The notes: a model not told the origin generated them from the letters alone. A stretch of 64,000 nucleotides of DNA from Deltaproteobacteria bacterium (GCA_017644045.1 JAEPMI010000014.1:310001-374000), one strand, 5' to 3'. Positions 23,652 to 33,326 are shown, numbered from the stretch's first letter. Numbers and translations are program-made.

Positions 23652-25986
23652 AGAGGTAGGGGTCGGGCTGTAGGCCGACCATCGCACGCAGCCGGTCGAG
23701 CTGTTCTCGATGGGCGCTCACGTCCATGCCCAGGTTCTCGCCGTGGGTGATGACGTGGGTGAGCCGGTAGAAGAGCACGGGAACCCGTACGGTCTGTTTC
23801 TGATCGCGCATCGCGGCCCATCGAGCGTCGTTCGAGTAGCGCGACGCGTTGTAGAGGCCGGCGATCTCGTGCTCCGCCTCCATGTCGCTCGGGTTGAGCA
23901 TGACGAGACCGATGTCGTTGTTGCGGAGGTCGAGGTGGAACCCTTCTTCCGGCCGCTCGCCGAGATAGATGCGCGAGAGATTGCGGATCTCGGGGTCCTC
24001 GGCGTCCCTCGTGCTCTCCCAGTCGCCGTGGAAGAACGCGAGCGACTCTCTCCAGGACTGGACCTCGCGGGTGCCCAGGATCTCCTCTGCGGCGTCGAGC
24101 GCTTCCTCGGCACGAGGATCCCACCGGCGTCCGAGGAGCACCGCGCGGTAGCGGTGGATCCAACCCGCCCACTGCCGCAGCTGCTCGCTCGCTGGAGGTT
24201 CCCGGGACGTGGTGTCGGTGACCACGGACGGGTTGGAATCCGCTGCCGCGGCAGCCTCGCGTTCTTCCAGCGCTCGCGCCCCCTCGAGGATGCGCTCCGC
24301 AAGCTGCTCGAGCGCCGGCTCGTGGAAGGGTGGCGTGTAGATCGGATTGAAGAGGCTCGAGTCGGCGTCGTGCGCGCCCCGGAACCGGTAGTTCAGATCC
24401 TGCGAGGACTTCAGGTGGAGAAGGAGCTCGTGCCAGTCCTGCAAGGACGAGGCGGTCGAGTCGACGCCGTCCGCGATCTGAATCGCAGCGACCAGGCTGG
24501 TGACGAGCCGGCCTTCCGCGAACCTGGGGATTGGCAGAGTCGGGGCCTCCGACGCGATTCGCTCATCGCGAACCAGCGCGATCCGTGCCCGTAGGTCCAC
24601 CTGGTGTGGATTCGGGTACTCGAACTCCGTCAGCGCGTCGGCCATGTTCTCCGCCGTTTCGAGATCGTCCGCTCGGATGGCGCAAGTCCCAGCCCTGAAG
24701 AGCACGTCCTTCCGCCGGTAGTCGACGAGGTTCGGATCATCGAGCTGCTCTTCGAAGGCAGCCATGGCTTGGCTGTGATGCCCCGCCATGCAGAGCACGA
24801 CGCCCTTCTGCAGGCTCGCGTCGCCGATGAGTCGCGCGTACGCGCCGGGCTCGCGCCAGGTCTCGACCGCCCCCTCCAGATCGCCGAGGTAGAGGTGGGC
24901 GCGCACCCGTTCGGTCACCTCACCGCCTCGCGGCAGCTTCTCCTGGAGCGCGACGATCGCTCGATCGAGCCCGGCTTCGTGCAGCGTCGACTCGAGCTCG
25001 TTCCGGTCGCTGTCGTAGTACTCGCTCTCCGTGATCGCCGGCAGCGTGCGCTCCGCCCAGTCGATCAGCGGCTCGACCCACTCGACCGGCACGAGCTGGT
25101 TCATACGGCACACCCGGACGCCGTTGACCGCGCCGCCGAGACTTCGCGCGCGCCGCTTCAGACCCGCGTCACCGAAGCCCGGGAACGCGCTTTCGGCGCG
25201 GGCCATCCACTCGGCCGCGCGAAGCCAGGAGTGACCGCTCGGGTCGCAGTCGCGGAGCGTGTCGTTGCCCCTGTCGGCGACCTTCTCCCCGCCGTGCTCG
25301 AGCCCGAGGGGCAGCAGCACGAACACCAGGAAACCGACCCCCAGCGCACGCAGCACCCAGTTGCTGCGTGGGAAGCTCACGGACGCGGGTGACTCGGCGG
25401 CGACCTCGATCGGCTCGCCGTGTTTGCCGGTGACCAGGATCCAGTCGTGGGCTCCTTCGCGATACTGCCCGCCCTCGCTGGCGCGGCGCTCGACGTGACC
25501 GCGGACGACCACCGGGTCGCCACTGGCGATGCGACGAAGCTGAGCGCGCTTCGGCGGCTTCTCGCCATCCTTCGGGACGGTGCCGGTCTTCGATTGGGCG
25601 AAGTGGTACTCGACCTTCTCGGGCACCGAGCGCGGGTGCTCCTCGTCCGCGCCGACCCGGACCTCGACGCGGCCTTCGATCGGGATCGCCACGTCGCCCA
25701 TGCGCAAGCGCAGGCCCTCGGCCTGCAGGTGTCCGTCGCCGCTGGGCGAGCCGAAGAGCGTGGCCGCGATCGCGTCCGGTCCCCGCATGTGCGCGATGGG
25801 CCCATCGGCCTCGAGCCGGCCGCGCAGCACGAGCGCCTCACCCTCCGTTCCGGTGGGCGGCTCGTTCGAAGCCTTCCCCCACCCTCGCGCTTCGCCGCGC
25901 CTTCGATGGAGGTCGCGCATCGCGCGGACCCACGGGCGCGCGAGCAGCGCGACGAAGAGCAGGACGACCACGGCGGTTCCGATCAC
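23620..25986 (-). CDS. Membrane protein with TPR-like cytoplasmic or periplasmic region, unknown
   Basis: About 788 residues. A hydrophobic helix lies at the very start (IGTAVVVLLFVALLA) and a second around residues 200-222 (VLRALGVGFLVFVLLPLGL), with a beta-rich domain of about 170 residues between. The rest is helical and TPR-like (segments such as YLGDLEGAVETW and AMAAFEEQL). I do not recognise the family. GTG 25986 is chosen because it keeps the first helix and starts 38 bases after the upstream gene stop; no clear ribosome site is seen. Codon use is normal for the window, so the gene is real. Its 3' end runs 32 bases into the convergent MYXO-CTERM gene. Confidence 0.7.
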   Translation of the reverse strand: MIGTAVVVLLFVALLARPWVRAMRDLHRRRGEARGWGKASNEPPTGTEGEALVLRGRLEADGPIAHMRGPDAIAATLFGSPSGDGHLQAEGLRLRMGDVAIPIEGRVEVRVGADEEHPRSVPEKVEYHFAQSKTGTVPKDGEKPPKRAQLRRIASGDPVVVRGHVERRASEGGQYREGAHDWILVTGKHGEPIEVAAESPASVSFPRSNWVLRALGVGFLVFVLLPLGLEHGGEKVADRGNDTLRDCDPSGHSWLRAAEWMARAESAFPGFGDAGLKRRARSLGGAVNGVRVCRMNQLVPVEWVEPLIDWAERTLPAITESEYYDSDRNELESTLHEAGLDRAIVALQEKLPRGGEVTERVRAHLYLGDLEGAVETWREPGAYARLIGDASLQKGVVLCMAGHHSQAMAAFEEQLDDPNLVDYRRKDVLFRAGTCAIRADDLETAENMADALTEFEYPNPHQVDLRARIALVRDERIASEAPTLPIPRFAEGRLVTSLVAAIQIADGVDSTASSLQDWHELLLHLKSSQDLNYRFRGAHDADSSLFNPIYTPPFHEPALEQLAERILEGARALEEREAAAAADSNPSVVTDTTSREPPASEQLRQWAGWIHRYRAVLLGRRWDPRAEEALDAAEEILGTREVQSWRESLAFFHGDWESTRDAEDPEIRNLSRIYLGERPEEGFHLDLRNNDIGLVMLNPSDMEAEHEIAGLYNASRYSNDARWAAMRDQKQTVRVPVLFYRLTHVITHGENLGMDVSAHREQLDRLRAMVGLQPDPYLFMGAEGESDL

Positions 25987-26024
25987 TGCCGCAGGGTAGG
26001 TGCGACGGAACTTCGGACCAAGCG

Positions 26025-27491
26025 TCAGAGATCGGTCGGACCGGAGCAGCCGGTCTCGCGCCCCTCCGGAATGGAGATGGTCTGAACGGTGCCGTTCACT
26101 TTGAACCAGCCGACCGAGAAGGGCGGGATCTGCGCCTTGAAGGCCGCTCCGCCGACCACCCGCATGCCTTCGTCCGCGCAGCTGCCGCTGTCGCGCCGGA
26201 CGCCGGCGTTGAAGCAGCCGTCGATGCCGAAGGGGGGGACGCCGACCTCGTAGCCGAAGAGCTTCACGCCACAGTCGGCCGAACCGCTCACGGTCGTGAA
26301 CACGCGAACCGTGCCTGCCCAGCTGCCGCCGCCGCACTCGCAGCTGGTGCCGTCGAAGCGGGTCACGTTGCCGCTGACGCCGACCGAGACGCCGAGCTCG
26401 AGGCCGCACTTCATCCGCACCTTCGAGAGCCCGATGGCGACGGTCGGGGCGATGGCGAGCGAGCGCTCCAGCGAGAGCGTGGCGCTGTGCTTCTCGCACC
26501 AGTTCGACTCGTCGCAGGTCCAGTAGGGCGGCTCCTCGCAGAGTCGCTCCGAGTCCATCGACCAACCGCCCGAGATGGTCCCCGTGACGCAGTCCTTGAA
26601 GCAGAAGGCCTCGGTGCAGACGCTCAGGCTCCCGCTCGCGGAGGCGCCCACCGAGCAGTGGTCACCATCGAGCCCGTGGGCGCTGGCGCCGAAGGAGAGC
26701 TCGATCTGCTCGTTGAAGCAGGGCGCGTTCGGGATGTTCCAGTCGACGCCCGCGCTCGCGCCGACTCGCCCCACGCCGCCCCCGAGGGTGTCCTCGAAGA
26801 TCGCGAGCAGGCCGCGGTCTTCCTCGTGGTAGCGGTCGCACGTCTCGCCCTCCGCGGCCGGCTCGGGCTCGGAGCTCTCTTCCGGCGCTGGCTCCGGCGT
26901 CTCCGTCACGGTTTCGGTGGGCTGGGCCACGGTGGGCGTGGGCTGGGTCTCGGTGGGCTGGGTCTCGGTCCGGGTGGGCTCGGGGTTCGGCGATCCACCG
27001 CAGCCGAGCGCGCTCCCCGGATCGTTCCGAGACGCCACCCGCCGAGCGAGCGCGCGGAGTGCCCGCAGGTCGTGGCCGCCGTTGCTGTGCGCGACGACCG
27101 TCGCGTAGGTCCGGTCGTCGATCAGATAGAAGACCCGGTCCTGGTTCGAGAAGCGCGTCCCATACGAGTTGAAGGAGCCCTCTCGTCGGTCGGCCACGAA
27201 GCGTCCGCCGTCGCTGCCGCGCTCGTCGTGGTCGCGGGCGGCCTGCCGCTGGAAGGTCCGTGCGTTCCCATCGCAGCGGTAGTCGATCGACACGGTCGCG
27301 CCCCGGCTGCCGCCGTAGGAACAGCGCACCGAGGCGTTCCCGTTCGACGGCGCGGTCGCGCTGGAAGGCCCCGAGCGGACGGGCCCGGGTGCGCCCGCGA
27401 CCGCGCAGTCGGGGCCACTCTGCGAGCGCACCGGGTCCGGGACCACGAGCGCTCCGAGCGCGACGATCATGGCGAGCGGGACCCAACGCAC
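26025..27491 (-). CDS. Secreted Cys-rich protein with Thr/Pro/Glu linker, unknown
   Basis: About 488 residues with a signal peptide (basic start, hydrophobic core IVALGALVV, cut near VRSQ). Residues about 25-165 form one domain with a few Cys and Gly/Ser; a repetitive PTETQPT-type linker covers about 165-210; the C-terminal 270 residues are rich in Cys (about 20), Gly and aromatic residues with repeated CG/CE pairs, as in a disulfide-bonded beta structure. I do not recognise the family. GTG 27491 gives the best signal peptide; ATG 27470 is an alternative. It lies 52 bases from the divergent FHA gene and 38 bases before the membrane/TPR gene on its own strand. Confidence 0.7.
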   Translation of the reverse strand: MRWVPLAMIVALGALVVPDPVRSQSGPDCAVAGAPGPVRSGPSSATAPSNGNASVRCSYGGSRGATVSIDYRCDGNARTFQRQAARDHDERGSDGGRFVADRREGSFNSYGTRFSNQDRVFYLIDDRTYATVVAHSNGGHDLRALRALARRVASRNDPGSALGCGGSPNPEPTRTETQPTETQPTPTVAQPTETVTETPEPAPEESSEPEPAAEGETCDRYHEEDRGLLAIFEDTLGGGVGRVGASAGVDWNIPNAPCFNEQIELSFGASAHGLDGDHCSVGASASGSLSVCTEAFCFKDCVTGTISGGWSMDSERLCEEPPYWTCDESNWCEKHSATLSLERSLAIAPTVAIGLSKVRMKCGLELGVSVGVSGNVTRFDGTSCECGGGSWAGTVRVFTTVSGSADCGVKLFGYEVGVPPFGIDGCFNAGVRRDSGSCADEGMRVVGGAAFKAQIPPFSVGWFKVNGTVQTISIPEGRETGCSGPTDL

Positions 27492-27543
27492 CTCGGCAGG
27501 GTACGCCGGAGGCCATGGCATCCGCTATCGTCGGGGCGAGCGC

Positions 27544-28644
27544 ATGGCTTCGCTGCTGATCCAGCCACCGAATGGCGCCGGGCATCGACTCGAGCTCGGA
27601 GAGGAACGACTCCTCATCGGCCGCGGCCACGAGGCGCACCTGAAGCTCGACGACCCGACCGTCTCGCGGAGTCACGCGAGCCTCGTGAAGGGGCCGCACG
27701 GCTACGTGCTCTCGGCCGAGGGCTCGCAGCCGATCCGCGTCGGAAAGGAGGAGCACCGACAGCTCCTGCTCACGCATGGCGTGCGCTTCGAGCTCGGCAA
27801 GACGGTGGTGACCTTTCTCGATCCTCGCAGCGCGGTGACCGAGCAGCTGCCCTCGACCGGGACCCCCGACGACGACGGACCCATCCGTCTTCCACCCTCG
27901 GGCGCGGCCCGCTTCCTTCGCGCTCTGTTCCGCACGATGCTGATCGGTCTCCTCCTCTGCACCGTCGCCGGAATCCTGGTGCATGCCTTCGTCGCCCCGA
28001 TGAATACGTGGTGGGACCGAATCGTAGGGACCGAGCCCGAGCCCGCCGAGCCAGGCGAGCTCCCTCCGCTCGACCCCGCGATCGCGCTGGCCGATCCCGA
28101 TGCGCCGCTCTACGCGCTCGACACCGAGACTCCGCGAGTGGAGCTCCCGCTCACCAACGCCGGCGGCAGCCTCGTCGGTGAGCTGGCGGACGGCGGTCGT
28201 CGCCGGATCCTCTACGCACCCGAGGGCGGCGCCGCCGAGGAAGTGTTCCCCGCCGAGTACAACCTGCCGGGCGCGGGCCTCGCCGTCGCCGGTCGCCTCT
28301 TCGTCTGCGCCAACCGTCTCGTCGGTGCCCCCAGCGAGCTCACCGAAGGAGCCATGCCCGATCCGCGCGGCGGCGTGGAGCTCTGGTGCCGCGAGCGAGG
28401 CTCGAGCGGTTGGGCCGAGCCCGCGCGCCTTCCCCTCGACGGGGGCGCTCCGTGGCTGGCGGAGCTTCGGCCCGGCGCCGGCTCCGTCGTGGTCCGCTAC
28501 GTCCGCGACCAGGCCAGCACACTGGTCGGGCAGCCCCGCGCGGGCGACGGGCTCTTCGCCGTGACCTTCGATGGCTCGGGCTACGGAAGCCCCACGCTCA
28601 TCGCCGATCACGAGCCGCTCGTGGAGCGCATCGACCCTCCCTGA
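27544..28644 (+). CDS. FHA-domain membrane protein
   Basis: Residues 1-97 form a forkhead-associated domain with the expected GRG (about 28-30) and SRSHASL (about 44-50) phosphothreonine-binding residues. A membrane helix follows (about 130-152, MLIGLLLCTVAGILVHAFV), then some 210 residues, probably periplasmic, with no recognised domain. It would bind a phosphorylated partner in the cytoplasm and link it to something outside. The Ser/Thr kinase at 1679-3907 shows that phosphothreonine signalling exists in this genome, though it is not adjacent. ATG 27544 is preferred over upstream in-frame codons because the FHA fold starts there. The DUF1592 gene follows 32 bases downstream. Confidence 0.85.
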   Translation: MASLLIQPPNGAGHRLELGEERLLIGRGHEAHLKLDDPTVSRSHASLVKGPHGYVLSAEGSQPIRVGKEEHRQLLLTHGVRFELGKTVVTFLDPRSAVTEQLPSTGTPDDDGPIRLPPSGAARFLRALFRTMLIGLLLCTVAGILVHAFVAPMNTWWDRIVGTEPEPAEPGELPPLDPAIALADPDAPLYALDTETPRVELPLTNAGGSLVGELADGGRRRILYAPEGGAAEEVFPAEYNLPGAGLAVAGRLFVCANRLVGAPSELTEGAMPDPRGGVELWCRERGSSGWAEPARLPLDGGAPWLAELRPGAGSVVVRYVRDQASTLVGQPRAGDGLFAVTFDGSGYGSPTLIADHEPLVERIDPP

Positions 28645-28676
28645 GCCGAATTCCCGACCTCGGGGCTCCTACGCGC

Positions 28677-30404
28677 ATGGGACGCCCCCGTCCGTACTCG
28701 CTCGTCTTCGAGCTGCACCTGCCCGAGCTGACCGTGCTGGCCGCCATCGCGGTCGGCGCCTCGCTCGGCTGCTCCGGTCAGATCGGCGACCCCTCGCGCG
28801 ATCGGCCCGGCGATCCGGACGCGCCCGTCACCTGCGACCAGCGGGTCGCCGCGCTCCCGGGGCCGCTGCTCCGCCTCTCCAAGGACGAGCACGCCCGCGG
28901 GCTCGAGCAGCTCTTCGGCGAGGCGGCGGTCGCTGCCATCGACGCTGCGCTGGCCGGCATCCCCGAGGACCGAGCCGAGGAAGGTGTCTCGCCCTTCGCC
29001 CGGACCGACCAGCGCCTCAGCGGCGAGCACGTCCGTGGCTGGTACCGAGCCGCCGACGCCCTCGCCACCTCCGTGGCGAACCAGACCGACCTCCGCACCG
29101 CGGTGGTCGGTGACTGCGCCGCGAGCGCCGTCGACGACGCGTGCCTGCGGAGCTTCGCCGAGCGATTGATGCACCGGGCGCAGCGCCGCCCGATCGCGGA
29201 GAGCGAGGTCGACGAGGTGCTCGCGGGTGCCGCGGACTTCTCCGGTTTCGACCGGGTCCACGCGGTGGTCTTCCTGACCCTGATGAGCCCGGACTTCCTC
29301 TACCGCTTCGAGAACCGCGGCGAGCGCGAGAACGACCGCATGGCGCTCTCCGACCACGAGCTCGCGAGCCGTCTCGCGTTCCACTTCTGGGGCGAGCCGC
29401 CCGACGAGACCCTGCTGAGCGCCGCCGACTCCGGCGAGCTCGGGAGCGACGAGGGCTATCTCGCGCAGGTCGACCGCCTCCTGGCCGATCCGCGCGCCGC
29501 CCGCGAGCAGGTCCGCTTCTTCGAGGAGTGGCTGCACCTCCAGCGGGGCGAGGTGACCAGCAGCCCGCGTCTCGACGTGCTCGCCGACGGCATGGACGTG
29601 TCCGGCCTGGCCGCCGAGATGCAGCAAGAGGTCCGCGACCTGGTCACCTTCCACCTCGAGCGCGGCGACGGCTGGGCCGACGTGCTCCGCTCGCCGTATT
29701 CGCTGGCGCGCACCGAGCGGCTGGCGGCGATCTACGGCGTCCCCGCGTGGGACGGCACCGGTGAGCCGCCGCTCCTGCCCGAGGGCGAGCGCAGCGGGCT
29801 GCTGACCCGCGCCGGCATGCTCTACACCTCGGATGGGTCGACCAACCCGTTCCGTCGGGGCGCGTACGTCCGGCGCGAGATCCTCTGCGACACGGTGCTC
29901 TCGCCGCCGAACAATCTCCCGCCCGACGCGCTCACGCCGCCGCCGGTCGAGCCGGGCACGACCACCCGCGAGGCCTTCGCCGCCAAGGTCGTGGACGAGC
30001 CCTGCGCGAGCTGCCACGCGAGCTTCTCGCCGCTCGGCTACGCCCTCGAGGCCTACGACGGGCTCGGCCGATTCCGCGCGGACGAGTGGCTGGTCACCGT
30101 CGAGGGCGAAGACCAGGGCACGGCGCCGGTCGACACGCGCACCATTCCCGAGATCGAGAGCGGCGACCGCACCGAGAGCCCGGACCCCGTCGACCTGAGC
30201 GAGCGCATCGCCAGCAGCGCGAAGGCCAACGGCTGCTTCGCCGAGCACTACGTCTCCTACGCCTTCCGGCGCCCGACCACCGGCCAGGACGTCTGCGTCG
30301 CGGCCGACCTCGCGAGCCGCATCGACGAGGGCCTGAGCCTCGAGGCCGCCTTCCGCGCGATCGCCCTCGAGCCCACCTTCCGCAACCGACTCCTGGAGGA
30401 CTGA
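28677..30404 (+). CDS. DUF1592/DUF1588/DUF1585-type secreted protein with CxxCH
   Basis: The 575-residue protein shows the modules of the DUF1587-1592-1588-1585 family known from planctomycetes and myxobacteria: an N-terminal part with LSKDEHARGLEQLFG, a central DUF1592 segment (DFLYRFENRG, LASRLAFHFWGEPPDE), DUF1588 with SNPFRRGAYVRREILC-like residues and a heme-type CASCH (about 442-446), and a C-terminal DUF1585 part. A hydrophobic N-terminus ending in ASLGC suggests a lipoprotein. Members are almost always beside a DUF1552 gene, as here, three bases downstream. A role in periplasmic electron transfer or polymer degradation has been proposed, without proof. Confidence 0.88.
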   Translation: MGRPRPYSLVFELHLPELTVLAAIAVGASLGCSGQIGDPSRDRPGDPDAPVTCDQRVAALPGPLLRLSKDEHARGLEQLFGEAAVAAIDAALAGIPEDRAEEGVSPFARTDQRLSGEHVRGWYRAADALATSVANQTDLRTAVVGDCAASAVDDACLRSFAERLMHRAQRRPIAESEVDEVLAGAADFSGFDRVHAVVFLTLMSPDFLYRFENRGERENDRMALSDHELASRLAFHFWGEPPDETLLSAADSGELGSDEGYLAQVDRLLADPRAAREQVRFFEEWLHLQRGEVTSSPRLDVLADGMDVSGLAAEMQQEVRDLVTFHLERGDGWADVLRSPYSLARTERLAAIYGVPAWDGTGEPPLLPEGERSGLLTRAGMLYTSDGSTNPFRRGAYVRREILCDTVLSPPNNLPPDALTPPPVEPGTTTREAFAAKVVDEPCASCHASFSPLGYALEAYDGLGRFRADEWLVTVEGEDQGTAPVDTRTIPEIESGDRTESPDPVDLSERIASSAKANGCFAEHYVSYAFRRPTTGQDVCVAADLASRIDEGLSLEAAFRAIALEPTFRNRLLED

Positions 30405-30406
30405 CC

Positions 30407-32029
30407 GTGCGCTACGACAAGACCTCACGGCGACTCTTCCTCACCGGCCTCGGCGGCGCGACCCTCGCGATCCCGCTGCTGCCTTCACTCCTGCCCAAGG
30501 CGCTCCGCCCGGTGGCGAAGGCGCAGGACGACGTGCCCACGCGCTTCGTCGCGCTCAAGACCTACAACGGCGCGCCGGTGCTCGACTGGTACCCGCGCTC
30601 GAAGGTCGGCTACGCGACCCACGACTTCGACGGCACCCTCATCGCCGACCAGCAGCTCGCGACCGCGACCGGCAACCACTCGGACGGCAACGCCTACTAC
30701 GGCCACTTCGCGCCGCTGACCGACCTGGTCGACGGCGGCATCTCGAACGTCTTCGGCCCGGCGATGATGCCCTTCATCGACCAGATGAACCTCTTCCGGG
30801 GCCTCGATTTCATGCCGGGCATGAACCACAACTACGGTGGCTACCTGGGCAACTTCGGCCTGAACACCAACGGCACCGGCGGGCCGGTCGCCGGCGCGCA
30901 GATCAACGCGACCATCGACCACGTGATGGGCCAGTCGGCCTCCGTGTACCCGATGTCACCGAGCGGTCCGCGCGTGCTCCACGTGGGCTCGCGCGCCAAC
31001 ACCAGCTCCTACGCGCCGGTCGACCCGACCAACCCGCTCGCCATCGGCCAGGGGGCCATCCAGCAGGCGCAGGCCTACACCAATCCACGGACCGCCTTCG
31101 ACGTGGTCTTCGGGTCCCTCACCCCCGACCCGATGGCGGGGCCCGGTCCGTCCGAGCTGCTCATCGATCGGGTGCTCGAGGACTACCGTCGCGCGGTTCG
31201 TGGACCTCATCTCAGCGCCGAGGATCGGATGACGCTCGACGCGCACATCACCCGGCTCACCGAGCTCCAGATGAGCCTCGGCTCCGGGCCGGGTGTGGTC
31301 GGCTGCGAGCCGACGGCGCCGGTCGATCTCGACACCGGCGGTGAGTTCAGCGTCGACGTCGCCGACGTGGGCACCCTCTTCGACAACCTCGTCGACGTGG
31401 TCGTGCTCGCGCTCGCCTGCGACGCCACCCGCATCGTGACCCTCGACGTGACGAAGATGGTCATCGACGACGGCGGCGACACTTTCGGCATGGGCGACTC
31501 GGAGAACGCGAACTCCGCCGGTCGCGACAACTGGCACTTCCAGGCGCACCAGTGGGACGACAACGCGCAGCGCTGGCTCGGCCGCGGCGCGCGCTGGGTC
31601 GCCGACCGGGTCATCAGCCGCCTGCTCACCGGTCTGCAGGAGACCACCGAACGCGATAGCCAGTCGCTGCTGCATCACTCGATGGTGATGTGGAGCAACG
31701 AGCTCAGCTTCAACCACCTGAACTACAGCATCCCCACGGTCATGTGGGGCAGCGGCGGCGGCCAGCTCCGGACCGGTCGCTACGTCGACTACACCGACTG
31801 GAACCGCCCCATCCGCTTCCGTCAGCACGACGGATCGGTCATCGAGGGTGTCCAGTTCAACCGGCTCCTCGTCACGATCATGCAGGCCATGGGCCTCGAC
31901 CCGAGCGAGTACGAGCGCGAGGCGGGCCGCGGCTTCGGCGAGTACCGACCCGTCGGCAAGGGCGACGGGTTCGCGCTCGACTACGACGAGAGCAACGTCG
32001 GCGATCCGCTCCCCGACCTCATGGTGTGA
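30407..32029 (+). CDS. DUF1552 protein with Tat signal
   Basis: About 540 residues starting with SRRLFLTGLGG, a twin-arginine (Tat) signal, so it is exported folded, possibly with a cofactor. The body matches DUF1552 (GLDFMPGMNHNYGGYLGNF, VVVLALACDATRIVTLDVT, WHFQAHQW), a family related in layout to the alkaline-phosphatase-like DUF1501 group. The GTG start follows the DUF1592 stop by two bases, and the pair should be made together and work together in the periplasm. Substrate is unknown. It ends four bases from the stop of the convergent sigma-54 regulator. Confidence 0.88.
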   Translation: MRYDKTSRRLFLTGLGGATLAIPLLPSLLPKALRPVAKAQDDVPTRFVALKTYNGAPVLDWYPRSKVGYATHDFDGTLIADQQLATATGNHSDGNAYYGHFAPLTDLVDGGISNVFGPAMMPFIDQMNLFRGLDFMPGMNHNYGGYLGNFGLNTNGTGGPVAGAQINATIDHVMGQSASVYPMSPSGPRVLHVGSRANTSSYAPVDPTNPLAIGQGAIQQAQAYTNPRTAFDVVFGSLTPDPMAGPGPSELLIDRVLEDYRRAVRGPHLSAEDRMTLDAHITRLTELQMSLGSGPGVVGCEPTAPVDLDTGGEFSVDVADVGTLFDNLVDVVVLALACDATRIVTLDVTKMVIDDGGDTFGMGDSENANSAGRDNWHFQAHQWDDNAQRWLGRGARWVADRVISRLLTGLQETTERDSQSLLHHSMVMWSNELSFNHLNYSIPTVMWGSGGGQLRTGRYVDYTDWNRPIRFRQHDGSVIEGVQFNRLLVTIMQAMGLDPSEYEREAGRGFGEYRPVGKGDGFALDYDESNVGDPLPDLMV

Positions 32030-32033
32030 CCCG

Positions 32034-33326
32034 CTACTCCTCTTCGAACGCCGCCATCTTGTTGTAGAGCGAGCGGCGGCTGATGCCGAGCAAGCGCGCG
32101 GCCTCGCTCTTGTTGCCGTTGGTGCGGGTCAGCGCATCCTCGATGGCGCGGCGCTCCGCTTCGCGCACGTGCGAGTCGAGGTCGCGCGCCTTCGCGGCGA
32201 CCGAGCCGCGGAGCAGGAGCGGTACGTCGGCCGCGGTCGGCGCCTTCGGAAGCAGCACGATGCGCTCGGCGACTGCGCGCAGCTCGCGCACGTTGCCGGG
32301 CCAGCGGTGGGTCTGGAGCAGCGAGAGGATCGCGTCGATCGAGGGCGTCTCGCACCCGACGGCCGCTGCCGCCTGGGCGACGAACGAACGGAGCAGGAGC
32401 GGGATGTCCTTCGTCCGCGCGCGGAGCGGCGGCATCCGCAGCTCCACCACCCGCAGCCGATGGAAGAGGTCCCGGCGGAACGCGCCACTCTCGGCCCAGG
32501 TATCGAGCGGCCGGTGGGTCGCGCTCACGAGCCGCACGTCGCTGCGTCGCTCGTCGACGTCGCCCACCGGTCGATAGCCTCCGGTCTCCACGAAGCGGAG
32601 CAGCTTCGCCTGAGCGGCGGAGCTCGCGTCGCCGATCTCGTCGAGGAAGAGGGTGCCGCGGTGCGCCTGGGCGGCGGCGCCGGGCTTCCCGCGCTCGGCG
32701 CCGCTGAACGCGCCGCGCACGTGCCCGAAGAGCGTGGACTCGATGAGGTCGGCGGGGATGGCCGCGACGTTCACGCTCACCAGCGGCTGGGCAGCGCGCG
32801 CGCTCTTGCGGTGGATGCGGCGTGCGAGGAGCTCCTTGCCGGTGCCGGTCTCGCCGAGGATCAGGACCGGCGCGTCGGACCCGGCCACCTTGTCCGCGGT
32901 GGCGAGGCACTCGCGGAACGCGGCGCTCTCACCGAGCAGCTCGGGGCCCTCGTCGGGGTCGGCGCACTCGCGCCGTAAGGTCTCGACCAGCGTCGCTCGG
33001 TTCGGCGGTTTGAGCACGAAGTCGGTCGCGCCGCGCTTCACGGCTTCGACCGCGAGCGGGACGTCGCCGTGCCCCGTGAGGATGATGATCGGCAGCGTGG
33101 GCGCGAGCGCGCGGGCTGCGTCGAGCAGCGCCATACCGTCCATCAGCGGCATTCGAACGTCGGAGATCACGGCATCGACCGCGCGCGTCTCGAGCACTCG
33201 CATGGCCTCTCGGCCGTTCGACGCCACGAGCGGCCGGAACCCCTCCTGCTTCAGCATCGCGCTCAGCACCGTGCGGAGCGCGGCGTCGTCGTCGACAATC
33301 AGGACCCGCGGGCCGTCACTCGCCAC
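32034..33326 (-). CDS. NtrC-type sigma-54 response regulator
   Basis: The 430-residue protein has a receiver (acidic DDD at 12-14, phospho-acceptor Asp in VISDVRMP, about residue 55; KPP lysine), an AAA+ domain (Walker A GETGTGKE, Walker B TLFLDEIGD) and a Fis-type HTH (NKSEAARLLGISRRSLYNKM). The sigma-54 contact loop reads GAFSGA instead of GAFTGA, a conservative change. GTG 33326 overlaps the histidine kinase by 11 bases, so the two form a pair. With the hydroxylase gene they make a three-gene operon whose upstream region carries a -24/-12 promoter and a palindrome, suggesting that this protein controls its own operon. Confidence 0.92.
   Translation of the reverse strand: MASDGPRVLIVDDDAALRTVLSAMLKQEGFRPLVASNGREAMRVLETRAVDAVISDVRMPLMDGMALLDAARALAPTLPIIILTGHGDVPLAVEAVKRGATDFVLKPPNRATLVETLRRECADPDEGPELLGESAAFRECLATADKVAGSDAPVLILGETGTGKELLARRIHRKSARAAQPLVSVNVAAIPADLIESTLFGHVRGAFSGAERGKPGAAAQAHRGTLFLDEIGDASSAAQAKLLRFVETGGYRPVGDVDERRSDVRLVSATHRPLDTWAESGAFRRDLFHRLRVVELRMPPLRARTKDIPLLLRSFVAQAAAAVGCETPSIDAILSLLQTHRWPGNVRELRAVAERIVLLPKAPTAADVPLLLRGSVAAKARDLDSHVREAERRAIEDALTRTNGNKSEAARLLGISRRSLYNKMAAFEEE

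Noticed and set aside
26881-27000. Tandem repeats in the PTETQPT region as a possible minisatellite or CRISPR-like array
   Set aside because: The repeats are in frame and encode a Thr/Pro/Glu linker in a secreted protein, a normal protein-level repeat.
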